Below, one piece after another: positions 21,832-29,013 of a stretch of 29,013 bases of DNA. Origin of the DNA: a virus. The stretch spans positions 1-29,013 of the IMG/VR virus record IMGVR_UViG_3300042691_036113; one strand, given 5' to 3'. The number at the start of each line of letters is the position of its first letter. Positions within the stretch are counted from its first letter, which is position 1. Position numbers and translations under genes: made by a program. Below the pieces are notes generated by a model that saw only the letters and a list, made by a program, of their open reading frames with translations, made no database searches and was not told the DNA's origin.

Positions 21832-22126
21832 TTTCTTTTTGTTTTGCTCTTTCTAATTTTGTTTCTTCCGAAATGTGGCGAGGAAACACTCTAAACATCA
21901 TCCCATTTTGTTGGAACGTCAATCCATCGCCTTCCACGGGCTGAACTGTCAATGTTAATGCACTTGCAGTTTCTCCTTCATCAGAATACGCAAATACGAT
22001 TGGTTCATTATTAAAAAACTGAAAACACCATTCCGCATCTAATATTTGTTCTTTTTGAGGAAGATTTACACTACCTTGCTCTTGTGGAAACAATTCTAAT
22101 TGTTCTAATTCTGCCTTCTTTGCCAT
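21821..22126 (-). CDS. Hypothetical protein with a QLELF clamp-binding-like motif, 101 aa
   Basis: Not recognised as a family. Near the N-terminus is ELEQLELFPQ (6-15). QLELF (9-13) matches the bacterial sliding-clamp-binding consensus QL(S/D)LF, and it lies in what looks like a flexible tail. The rest is mixed strand and helix with two Trp/Phe-rich stretches (WCFQFF, 33-38) and an acidic/basic C-terminus. The gene begins 4 bases after the clamp gene and overlaps mazG by 11. The motif plus this position suggest a clamp-associated factor, acting on the phage or host clamp; this is inference. The motif is short and could be accidental. Confidence 0.72.
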   Translation of the reverse strand: MAKKAELEQLELFPQEQGSVNLPQKEQILDAEWCFQFFNNEPIVFAYSDEGETASALTLTVQPVEGDGLTFQQNGMMFRVFPRHISEETKLERAKQKENDV

Positions 22127-22130
22127 TTTA

Positions 22131-22844
22131 TTAATTTTGAATTTCTACTAAATAATATTTACAAACGAACTCATCGATAATAAATTCAACGTGCGCTAAT
22201 CCATCAGCGGATACTTTAAGTTTAGCTGCAGTTGCTTCTTTGTTAGCCGTTAAGATTTCCTTCAAATACTTAGCAGAGAATGAGATTGGTTTAACTTCGC
22301 CATCGAATCCTTTTTGGCAAGTGAATGTTACTCTATTTGTAGAGATAGTTGAATAACCGATAGCCATTTTCAAATCACCACCTTCGGTGAATACAGTGAA
22401 TGTATCGATATCACTTAATGCACCTTTTGCTTTGATAAATTTATCAATCATAGTTGATGCCATTTCGATTGAGATACCAAATTCTGGCAACTGCTTCAAA
22501 TCAGGCACCGCAGGTATTACACCTAAATCAGCCAATTGATAAGAAGTTTCAGTTTCTTCTGAATTTAATTTCAATACAGTTGCTTTATCACCTATTGTAT
22601 CTACATTAAGATTAACATCGTTATCTAAAATACCAATAAGGTTTTTCAATAATGATGTGGTATAAATACCAATGTTGAATGGTTTTGATGTAAAACCATT
22701 AAAATCCACTTCACCAAGCATAGTTTTATCATCAGAAATAAAACGAACTGAAAGTTTGTTACCTTCTGCGTTCCAAGCTACTGATTCAATAACTCCACCC
22801 AATGAATACTTTTGAATGAATCGTGTCAAATTGTTTTTGTTCAT
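22131..22844 (-). CDS. DNA polymerase sliding clamp (T4 gp45-like)
   Basis: 237 residues (T4 gp45 is 228), with alternating strands typical of a clamp monomer that forms a trimeric ring around DNA and tethers the polymerase. It shows no nucleotide-binding motif, as expected. KLSVRFISDDKTMLGEVDFNG (30-50) and the final HVEFIIDEFVCKYYLVEIQN region have the strand pattern of gp45. The N-terminal FIQKYSLGGVIESVAW and the central DLKQLPEFGISIEM region suit the clamp fold. The first gene after promoter 22876-22907, directly downstream of the polymerase and upstream of the clamp loader. The call leans on position and length as well as on residues. Confidence 0.88.
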   Translation of the reverse strand: MNKNNLTRFIQKYSLGGVIESVAWNAEGNKLSVRFISDDKTMLGEVDFNGFTSKPFNIGIYTTSLLKNLIGILDNDVNLNVDTIGDKATVLKLNSEETETSYQLADLGVIPAVPDLKQLPEFGISIEMASTMIDKFIKAKGALSDIDTFTVFTEGGDLKMAIGYSTISTNRVTFTCQKGFDGEVKPISFSAKYLKEILTANKEATAAKLKVSADGLAHVEFIIDEFVCKYYLVEIQN

Positions 22845-22875
22845 AATCTAGTTTTTAAATTTTATTTTATTGTTA

Positions 22876-22907
22876 CAAATATAAGAAAATATTTTGAATG
22901 TTCCAAA
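22876..22907 (-). promoter_or_regulatory. Promoter before the sliding clamp gene
   Basis: Minus strand: TTTG (22907-22904), 20 bases, TATATTTG (22883-22876). The clamp ATG is 31 bases on, leaving a leader of about 25 bases. The TTTG abuts the polymerase stop. It would allow clamp and clamp loader to be made at higher levels than polymerase. Confidence 0.75.
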
Positions 22908-25463
22908 TTAAAAGGAGAAAAACTTTTTAGCAGTTTGAGCTTCCGTACTTGCTTTTTCCCACTTTAAAGCCCTATAAAAATCATCAATTTTATTCTCCAA
23001 TTCAGCTTTGTATATACCATCTCTATCCACATACTGCTCTACGAAATCCATAACCTCCTTTGGGTCATTATAATCTTTAAATGCTAATCCATCCAATCCC
23101 AATGGGTTTGTTTTAAGATATACCCATTTAACTTTATCACCATCTCTGATTGGTTCATGCTTATATGGACAATTAAAGAATTTCAGTAATCGATTGTATG
23201 CTATTCCAGCTTTTACGTGTGCCGGAGTTCCCTTATCAAAATCTGCTATGGATTTACCCTTTACCCAACTACCATTATCGTACTTACTCAATTCTTTGAT
23301 TGCCCCACCCTTTGCTATTTTATTAACAGGCAAAGTACTCATAGATTTTTTGAAATTTAATAGTGATTCATCTATTTCAGAATTAGATTTACCCATTAAG
23401 ATATCTTTCAATAACTTAGCCATAAAGTCCTGAAATGCTTTTGGAAACGATGAACGAACTACATCCAACCCCTTTACATCTAATTTATCGCAAGGGATAC
23501 CATTTTTCAAAATCATCCATTGTGCGTATCGTTTTTTTGCTACCCAAAACCCCGCCTTACTGATATACTCTTTCTTAATTTCGAATCGATGTTTATCTTT
23601 TGAGATAAAGAAGAATCTTTCTGCTAATAAATCGTAAAACTTATTTAAGAATGATTGAGTTTCTTCGGCGATAGTATTTACCTCTTCGGCCATTCGGTTT
23701 TGGTCAAACTCTTTGTAGTTTGGATAACGATGTTTTACCAATGGTTCTGCCATCATATAGATTGAATCGGTATCTATATAAACATTGTAGTCGTCTCTTG
23801 TTCCGAGTTCTTTCCAGTATTTGATGTTTGCCATTTCTGCTGTTTTTTTGATAACAGTCTGTCCGGTGATTGTAACCGCCTCTGCATTATCAATATCATA
23901 AAACCGAAAGGCAGGCAAACCAAGAACACCATACATAGAGTTAAGAAGAATCTTCTGAACCAATTGTCTTTTTGCATAAAATTCATATTTTTCTGTATCT
24001 TTTTCTTCACCATATTTCTTTTCTAACTTTCTAAACTCCACACGCTTTTGAAACCAATCATTTAGAATATCTGCAATAAGACCTGGTTTGTCTTGGTTAT
24101 ATAAAACACCATTAGCACCCACCCCTAAGTTACTATCTTTAATAACTTCTTCTAATTCTTTCCGATTGTATTCGTATGTATCCCCATCTTTGCCAACCAA
24201 ATTGTAAATCTTATCTTCACCTCTAATCCATTCTTCCGCATCCCAATTTGAAATCTTACCAACTTTGGTTTCGGGACTGATGTTTAGTGTCATAATGATT
24301 GATGGATATAGAGATGTTAAGTCCAAATCGTAAATCCAATCATACTTACCAACGATAGGTTCTTTTACATATGCTCCGATAAACTTCTCTTCATTGTTAT
24401 CTCTAAGAGCCTGCATCCTTTCTTTCCTATCCTTTGGTTTATTAGTTGCTACCAATCCTTTCTTTTTAAGATACCCCAAACATGCTCCTTCTAACCACTT
24501 TGATGAAAATATATAATCCTCATAAGGAACATAGCCAGCGTGACAAACTGCTCTACATAATTCAATAAACTGAAGTTTATTATCCATTGCTACAACCAAG
24601 TCCACGTCGACAATGTTATACTCAATGAACTTTTCCAAATCAGTTTCGAATAGGTCATCTAAATTACCTTCATACTCAACCTTACCTCTACCCAATTCTT
24701 TTGTGGCAATATAGTTCAATGTATAAGATGATTCCAATGAGTATGTATATGTCTTATATAGGTTTAGATAATCTAAAATACTCACACCACCAAATTGCCA
24801 CTTATCTCTATATGGTGAATAGAATGTTTGGCCTACTGGCGATAATCTTTTAGCATTACCTTCACCACATACATTTTTAATACGATTATAAAGGTATGGG
24901 ATATCAAAGAAGTCAATATTCCAACCTGTTAATATTGTTGGATTGATTTCTTCATAATAATTTAGAAAAGATTGTAGTAAGTTTCTTTCATTATCAAAGA
25001 TATGAATCTTTGCTTCTCTACCATCTTTATTAAACTGATTTGAATTATTTTTTATTTTACGTTCCTTATCTAAAACGAATACATCGAATAGTTTAGTTGC
25101 TCCATCATGTGCGGCAATAGCTGTAATTTCATTTTTAGCTTCCTTTGTATTTGGAAGCCCACTAATCATTTCAACCTCAATGTCAAATGTTAAAACTCTA
25201 TGTCCTTTTGATGGTAAATCTGATTCATAAATATCAACTAACACTCTCGTTGTTTCAGGCACATCCGATTCAAACAAATCTTCTGCATCATCTTTTTCCC
25301 ACTTTGATATTTTAGTTAATCTATCACCATACATTGAACGAAATTCTCCATATGGGTCTTTCTTATAGGCATACTTACGATAAGGAAATGTTGTATATCC
25401 TCTTTCATCATCCCACAAATGTATTAAATTTCTCTGCCTCTCGTAATAAATGTTTTGATACAT
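22908..25463 (-). CDS. Family B DNA polymerase with 3'-5' exonuclease (T4 gp43-like)
   Basis: 851 residues (T4 gp43 is 898). Exonuclease motifs: Exo I FDIEVE (93-98; Asp94, Glu96), Exo II GWNIDFFDIPYLYNR (180-194), Exo III EYNIVDVDLV (281-290, Tyr282 and Asp286). Polymerase motifs: A DLTSLYPSII (381-390), B KILLNSMYG (504-512), C YIDTDSIY (562-569, Asp564 and Asp566). The C-terminus ends in KKFFSF, placed and shaped like the clamp-binding tail of T4/RB69 polymerase. All catalytic residues are intact and there is no intein or split. It is the replicative polymerase, working with the clamp and loader encoded just downstream. Its ATG shares TAATG with the stop of the glycosyltransferase gene upstream. 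Confidence 0.98.
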   Translation of the reverse strand: MYQNIYYERQRNLIHLWDDERGYTTFPYRKYAYKKDPYGEFRSMYGDRLTKISKWEKDDAEDLFESDVPETTRVLVDIYESDLPSKGHRVLTFDIEVEMISGLPNTKEAKNEITAIAAHDGATKLFDVFVLDKERKIKNNSNQFNKDGREAKIHIFDNERNLLQSFLNYYEEINPTILTGWNIDFFDIPYLYNRIKNVCGEGNAKRLSPVGQTFYSPYRDKWQFGGVSILDYLNLYKTYTYSLESSYTLNYIATKELGRGKVEYEGNLDDLFETDLEKFIEYNIVDVDLVVAMDNKLQFIELCRAVCHAGYVPYEDYIFSSKWLEGACLGYLKKKGLVATNKPKDRKERMQALRDNNEEKFIGAYVKEPIVGKYDWIYDLDLTSLYPSIIMTLNISPETKVGKISNWDAEEWIRGEDKIYNLVGKDGDTYEYNRKELEEVIKDSNLGVGANGVLYNQDKPGLIADILNDWFQKRVEFRKLEKKYGEEKDTEKYEFYAKRQLVQKILLNSMYGVLGLPAFRFYDIDNAEAVTITGQTVIKKTAEMANIKYWKELGTRDDYNVYIDTDSIYMMAEPLVKHRYPNYKEFDQNRMAEEVNTIAEETQSFLNKFYDLLAERFFFISKDKHRFEIKKEYISKAGFWVAKKRYAQWMILKNGIPCDKLDVKGLDVVRSSFPKAFQDFMAKLLKDILMGKSNSEIDESLLNFKKSMSTLPVNKIAKGGAIKELSKYDNGSWVKGKSIADFDKGTPAHVKAGIAYNRLLKFFNCPYKHEPIRDGDKVKWVYLKTNPLGLDGLAFKDYNDPKEVMDFVEQYVDRDGIYKAELENKIDDFYRALKWEKASTEAQTAKKFFSF

Positions 25464-26575
25464 TAACCTATTAATTTTTCGTTTAAAACTTTAATCATTT
25501 TACTATCGTTTAGCGATAGTTCTTTTGCTCTTTCAATTGCTTTATTGGATATTTCTAATCTATGATTATCATCATCCAATATTTTATCTAACATATCAAA
25601 CAAATCCTTTTTATATTTAAAAAATAAACCATTTGGGTCTATCTCTTTGTAACAATCTGATTCCTGAAATATCATAGGAGTTCCATTCATCATACAATCG
25701 GTTGCCGCTACACTCCATCCATAATTCGTTTGCCTCATCTGAATACCTACCATACATTCTTGTAATCGTTTATAGTAGTCATGCTTAGCTACTTTGGTAT
25801 TATCAACCCAACTAAATTCTGGCTTACCATCTAATTGTGGCACCCATACTTTAAAATCTTGTCTACGTTCTCTATACTCCTCCATCAATTTAATAAAAGA
25901 TGGATATCCTTTATATGCAGCTGCTCGATGATTGAATACAATAATCTTTTCCTTTGATTTTGGTTCTTCTATAATTTTAGTATTATCTATACCCAAATTC
26001 CAAACTACTAATATACTATTTAATTTTTGAATAAACAAATCATTAAACCATAATTTTGCTTCTTCTAAAACTCTATCTTTTTGTTCTTGTGTATTTAAAA
26101 AGCAAGTATCCATTTGTGATACCCCTAACAATTCTACTGGCATCCATCTCCATTTATTTTTTCTATCTTCGGAATTACAAGATTTCATTTCCCACCAATG
26201 GCAATATCCAATAATCTTTGTTTCAAAATTATTCTTATATCTACCAACTTGTGGCCAATCGGGTAAATGCGAATAGATTACATCGTATTCTAATGTTTCT
26301 AACAACCTATTCATATCAGGCGGATACGTTCTCATTTTAATCATATCTCCTGAAAATGGTAATATATGCTGTTTTACATTAATTAGATTTAGCTTCTTAA
26401 CTGCTTGTGGTAATATGATATTCCAATAAAACTCACCATGTTCTTCCAATGCTTTTATGTGATTATAGATTACATCTACAAATGAGTCTTTCTCAATATT
26501 TCCGGAATTAGTAATGTTTGGAATAACTAAAACCTTCCTTGCTTTTTTATAATCTATTGAATCCCAAAATATCAT
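25463..26575 (-). CDS. GT-B-fold glycosyltransferase, 370 aa, upstream of the polymerase
   Basis: A GT4-like layout: N-terminal Rossmann domain with RKVLVIPNITNSG (13-25), then the donor domain with KIIVFNHRAAAYKGYPSFIKL (about 213-233), typical of the second Rossmann opening, and SVAATDCMMNGTPMIFQES (about 294-312), the conserved donor-binding segment with Asp in place of the first Glu of E-x7-E. It lies between a DUF4338 gene (1 base) and the polymerase (TAATG), away from the main glycan cluster. A role in glucosylating modified DNA, as in T-even phages, is a possibility raised by position, but protein or glycan targets are equally open. Confidence 0.78.
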   Translation of the reverse strand: MIFWDSIDYKKARKVLVIPNITNSGNIEKDSFVDVIYNHIKALEEHGEFYWNIILPQAVKKLNLINVKQHILPFSGDMIKMRTYPPDMNRLLETLEYDVIYSHLPDWPQVGRYKNNFETKIIGYCHWWEMKSCNSEDRKNKWRWMPVELLGVSQMDTCFLNTQEQKDRVLEEAKLWFNDLFIQKLNSILVVWNLGIDNTKIIEEPKSKEKIIVFNHRAAAYKGYPSFIKLMEEYRERRQDFKVWVPQLDGKPEFSWVDNTKVAKHDYYKRLQECMVGIQMRQTNYGWSVAATDCMMNGTPMIFQESDCYKEIDPNGLFFKYKKDLFDMLDKILDDDNHRLEISNKAIERAKELSLNDSKMIKVLNEKLIG

Positions 26576-26576
26576 T

Positions 26577-27806
26577 TTATCTACCTACTTCTTTTAAATA
26601 ATTTTCTTTCATACCTTCCCACGTCATTCCAATTGCATCTACATAAAATAGAACCTCTGGTTTTATTTTATTTTCATCAAACAATTTTTCATATCGTTTA
26701 ATTGCTTTATCTTTCCACCATTTAATGGTATAATCATTGCCTTGCTTAAACTTATCTTTTAGAATCAAATCCTTCTCTTCAATTTTATCACATAAGAACT
26801 GATTACCATTCTCATACATTTGTGCAAAATATACACCTCTTTGAAATCCGTGGTCATACTCATTACCTTTAATCCCCAATTCTTTGAATATTGCCTGAAT
26901 AATCTTTTGTTTGATTCCACTTACAGGTCCATTCTTTTCGTATCCCATATTAGCACCATTACGTTCTCTCTCATCCATAATGTGTTTCTTATACCAATCT
27001 GCACGATTCTCTTTTAACCATTGATGCCACGGGTCATAAACTTCATCATCTGGTTTAATACTGATTTTACCTTTAGATTCTCCCAATGTTTTGAAATGCG
27101 GAATACCATTATATTGTGAGTGAATTCCGTATAGAGATGTTGTTCCTATACCAACTAATGGATTTTCGTATTTTTGCTTCCAATAATCTCTAATTTCAGG
27201 TGCAGTTGCTAATGCTGCGATTAACTTACCACCTAAAAAGTTATATCCAAATGGTTGGGTTGATACGATGGTTGTAGCAATTGATGTACAATTCAATTTA
27301 CCTTTCTCAAACTTATCTTCTTTAGTCCAGCCAATAAACTCATCTCTAACACCCAATGATGTGATATCTGACCCTAAACAAATCTGTCCTAATATCTTTC
27401 CGCTTGTTTTATCTTTTACATAGATTTTTACATTTCTACCAGGGTTAGCTGAAAATTCCATAGTATGTATTAACTTACGAATTTCAGTCCAACGAGTAGA
27501 TTCTTTTGGGTCATCATCTACAATTTCTACATATGGTTCAATGGATTGGATTTCTTTAATAGTTAGTTCTTTATCAAATATATTAGTTGGTTTCCACAAT
27601 GAATCGTAATAAGATTGTAATACTGGCAAACGTTTCATATTAGAAACCCTATCCATATTCCACTCTATCCATTTTTTATATAGAGTTTGTTCTTGTACTG
27701 ACATTGTTTTAAGATAGTTCAAATTATCAATGAACTTCTTTTTCATTATATGATAGTCGAATGTGGCGGTATTTGTTTCTTCGCCTGTATCCCAAAATTT
27801 ATTCAT
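26577..27806 (-). CDS. DUF4338 (DruA-like) protein, 409 aa
   Basis: The centre matches the DUF4338 pattern: a strand pair with GKILGQICLGSDI (136-148), then LGVRDEFIGW (151-160), matching the family's LxxRDxWIGW, an FLGGKLIAAL segment (190-199), DYWKQKYENPLVGIGTTS (207-224) and a closing YNGIPHFKTLGESKG (232-246). DUF4338 occurs in transposon-linked genes and as DruA in Druantia defence systems; its fold is thought to be GNAT-like. Residues 1-120 and 250-409 are extensions without a recognised domain. It follows the two Mom-like genes and precedes a glycosyltransferase and the polymerase. Biochemical function unknown. First gene after promoter 27811-27842, only 4 bases before the ATG. Confidence 0.75.
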   Translation of the reverse strand: MNKFWDTGEETNTATFDYHIMKKKFIDNLNYLKTMSVQEQTLYKKWIEWNMDRVSNMKRLPVLQSYYDSLWKPTNIFDKELTIKEIQSIEPYVEIVDDDPKESTRWTEIRKLIHTMEFSANPGRNVKIYVKDKTSGKILGQICLGSDITSLGVRDEFIGWTKEDKFEKGKLNCTSIATTIVSTQPFGYNFLGGKLIAALATAPEIRDYWKQKYENPLVGIGTTSLYGIHSQYNGIPHFKTLGESKGKISIKPDDEVYDPWHQWLKENRADWYKKHIMDERERNGANMGYEKNGPVSGIKQKIIQAIFKELGIKGNEYDHGFQRGVYFAQMYENGNQFLCDKIEEKDLILKDKFKQGNDYTIKWWKDKAIKRYEKLFDENKIKPEVLFYVDAIGMTWEGMKENYLKEVGR

Positions 27807-27810
27807 ATTG

Positions 27811-27842
27811 TAAATATACTAAAAATAATTCAGATTACCAAA
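27811..27842 (-). promoter_or_regulatory. Promoter abutting the DUF4338 gene start
   Basis: Minus strand: TTTG (27842-27839, inside the end of the Mom-like gene), 20 bases, TATATTTA (27818-27811), 4 bases (CAAT), then ATG at 27806. The start site should fall on or next to the ATG, giving a leaderless transcript, as at 19862-19893. Confidence 0.68.
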
Positions 27843-28638
27843 ATTTGGTATCTATTTCCGTTTCAGGTGCGATTGTTTCCCAATGTTGAATATCCTTATT
27901 ATACGCACGGGCATCCTTTGGATAAGGTCTGATTTCGTGTTTGAAGGATTTCATAATTGCTTTCTTTTCCTTCTTATCAGCTGTAATGATTTGTAAATAT
28001 CTATGCTTTGGTGGTTCTTCCCTTCTCCAAAACTCTTTATATCCTTGCTTTCCAATTTCTCTACGAAGATGTTCTAAGTTACCACTACCCCATTTTGTAA
28101 ACACAGTCCGACTATGAATCCATTTGTATGGATTATTTGAAAGTGAAATACCATAGTTTGGCATTAGAGCGATATCGGTATTTAATCCCTGATAAATCCA
28201 ATTTGTTGCTTGGTAAATACCACCTAAGTGTTCTTGCCCATTATCTGCATAAGAAATAAGTGCTTTGATTGCCTGGTCATTCTCTCTGAACCATTTGAAT
28301 GATTGTCCCATAGCATACGATTCGATATTAGAACCATATCCATCATCACAATAAAGACGGGTAAGTTCTAATACATTATCTTTTGTAAGTAAATCCGAAA
28401 TGGAAGTTGCTGCTCTTGCTCCAACGGGAAATCCGTAAACTAAACACCCAATCAATTTGGTATCTTCACCCAATGCATTGGTTTCATCCATTTTATAGAA
28501 TATTCCTAATGCATATCTACACGCAGTCCAAGCGTGAGTATAGTGTTTCTTTACGATGATATCTTTTGCTACATCTTTACCGATTGGTGCTATAAATACT
28601 TTTGATGTATCGCAGTAGTTTTTACCTTCTACTTTCAT
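27835..28638 (-). CDS. Mom-like GNAT-fold protein (putative DNA-modification enzyme), 267 aa
   Basis: Resembles the phage Mu Mom family, which converts adenine in DNA to a carbamoylmethyl-type derivative and protects phage DNA from restriction. Seen in order: HYTH (32-35), GCLVYGFPVG (64-73), ELTRLYCDD (91-99), SNIESY (103-108), SYADNGQEHLGGIYQATNWIYQG (129-151, cited in two parts: SYADNG and HLGGIYQATNWIYQG) and a C-terminal PPKHRYLQI with RPYPK. These match the Mom pattern ELnRl..., YAD... and GtiYqA.n. It shares the YAD/GIYQATNWIYQG and KHRY segments with the gene just upstream (28643-29013). Donor, base and product are unknown. Cellular role inferred from family. Confidence 0.75.
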   Translation of the reverse strand: MKVEGKNYCDTSKVFIAPIGKDVAKDIIVKKHYTHAWTACRYALGIFYKMDETNALGEDTKLIGCLVYGFPVGARAATSISDLLTKDNVLELTRLYCDDGYGSNIESYAMGQSFKWFRENDQAIKALISYADNGQEHLGGIYQATNWIYQGLNTDIALMPNYGISLSNNPYKWIHSRTVFTKWGSGNLEHLRREIGKQGYKEFWRREEPPKHRYLQIITADKKEKKAIMKSFKHEIRPYPKDARAYNKDIQHWETIAPETEIDTKFW

Positions 28639-28642
28639 AACC

Positions 28643-29013
28643 TTAATTTATTGGTTCTAATTTATGGATTTCTTCTACAAATTCCTCACTTACTTTTGGG
28701 TATGGTAATGATGGATATTTTAGATTTTTTAATAATTGCTTTCTTTCTTTTCCGTTAACCAAAATGTAAACATAACGATGTTTTCTCGGTTCTTTTTTAA
28801 TCCAAAATGGCGATGTTACCATTGTCTGAATTATCTTCGGGTCATTCGTTCCATACTTTACATATGAAGTTCTACTATGATGCCACTCATCAATTTCACT
28901 CCATTTAAAACTCCAACTGTCATTTGGTCGGATTCGGTTACCCTGATATATCCAATTCGTTGCCTGATATACAGTTCCTAAATGTCCTGCTTTTGGGTCT
29001 GAATAGGATACCA
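28643..29013 (-). CDS. Mom-like GNAT-fold protein, partial (5' end beyond window)
   Basis: Reading in from the edge gives 123 residues ending at the stop at 28643-28645; the N-terminal half is outside. It opens with VSYSDPKAGHLGTVYQATNW and then IYQG, the same motif as the next gene downstream (SYADNG...GIYQATNWIYQG), and later has RTSYVKYG, PFWIKKEPRKHRYVYIL and YPSLPYPK, matching PPKHRYLQI and RPYPK there. The two genes are thus diverged paralogues, 4 bases apart. The putative active Asp of YSD is kept. The function proposed is the same as for its neighbour. The missing N-terminus prevents checking for the HY..H and ELxRL parts. Confidence 0.72.
   Translation of the reverse strand, partial: VSYSDPKAGHLGTVYQATNWIYQGNRIRPNDSWSFKWSEIDEWHHSRTSYVKYGTNDPKIIQTMVTSPFWIKKEPRKHRYVYILVNGKERKQLLKNLKYPSLPYPKVSEEFVEEIHKLEPIN

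Noticed and set aside
23774-24013. Minus-strand frame of 79 aa inside the polymerase gene
   Set aside because: It is a shadow of the conserved polymerase motifs B-C region.
26577-27806. Calling the DUF4338 gene part of a Druantia defence system
   Set aside because: The large helicase and other Druantia genes are absent; a stand-alone DUF4338 protein near Mom-like genes is a different setting.

Overview
The window looks like part of a tailed, T4-like (myovirus-type) bacteriophage genome. It is AT-rich, and every gene I can support lies on the minus strand, read right to left, with short gaps or ATGA/TAATG overlaps. The replication proteins (family B DNA polymerase, sliding clamp, both clamp-loader subunits) are those of the T4 group. 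The host is probably a Bacteroidota bacterium: a DUF4494-type gene, a small histone-H1-like protein of the kind found in that phylum, TTTG / TAnnTTTG promoters, and A-rich sequence instead of Shine-Dalgarno sites before the starts all fit. No tRNA, rRNA, CRISPR array or insertion sequence was seen, and no gene-free stretch exceeds 300 bases.

Layout in the direction of transcription. (1) 29013-26577: two adjacent Mom-like GNAT-fold genes (the first cut by the window edge) and a DUF4338 (DruA-like) gene, a candidate DNA-modification module. (2) 26575-19897: a glycosyltransferase, then the replication core: polymerase, clamp, a small protein with a QLELF clamp-binding-like motif, MazG-like pyrophosphohydrolase, clamp-loader ATPase, a small zinc protein and clamp-loader small subunit. 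(3) 19857-18997: a Cas4/RecB-like nuclease with four cysteines suited to an Fe-S cluster. (4) 18958-3353: a ribbon-helix-helix regulator gene with a palindrome just upstream, then about 15 kb of carbohydrate and modification genes: nine glycosyltransferases or glycosyltransferase-like proteins, a sugar-nucleotide epimerase, a hexapeptide acetyltransferase, a methyltransferase, two SGNH hydrolases, two 2OG-Fe(II) oxygenases, a HAD phosphatase and an APS-kinase-like protein, plus four proteins of unknown function. (5) 3310-1726: an HTH plus degenerate HNH-type zinc protein and a heptose-7-phosphate kinase (HddA-like). (6) 1674-548: an IscU scaffold, an A-type Fe-S carrier, a small unknown protein and the H1-like protein, ending at a hairpin. 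(7) 456-2: DUF4494-like and unknown small proteins.

Five promoters share TTTG, exactly 20 bases, then TATATTTG or TATATTTA. They precede the DUF4338-polymerase, clamp, nuclease, iscU and DUF4494-like units. Two of them sit only 4 bases from the ATG, which suggests leaderless transcripts. A plausible overall picture is a phage that copies its own DNA, may modify bases with Mom/DUF4338 enzymes, makes or remodels glycans for its virion, DNA or host surface, and supplies Fe-S assembly proteins that could serve its own nuclease. The glycan target, the base-modification chemistry and the Fe-S link are inferences.
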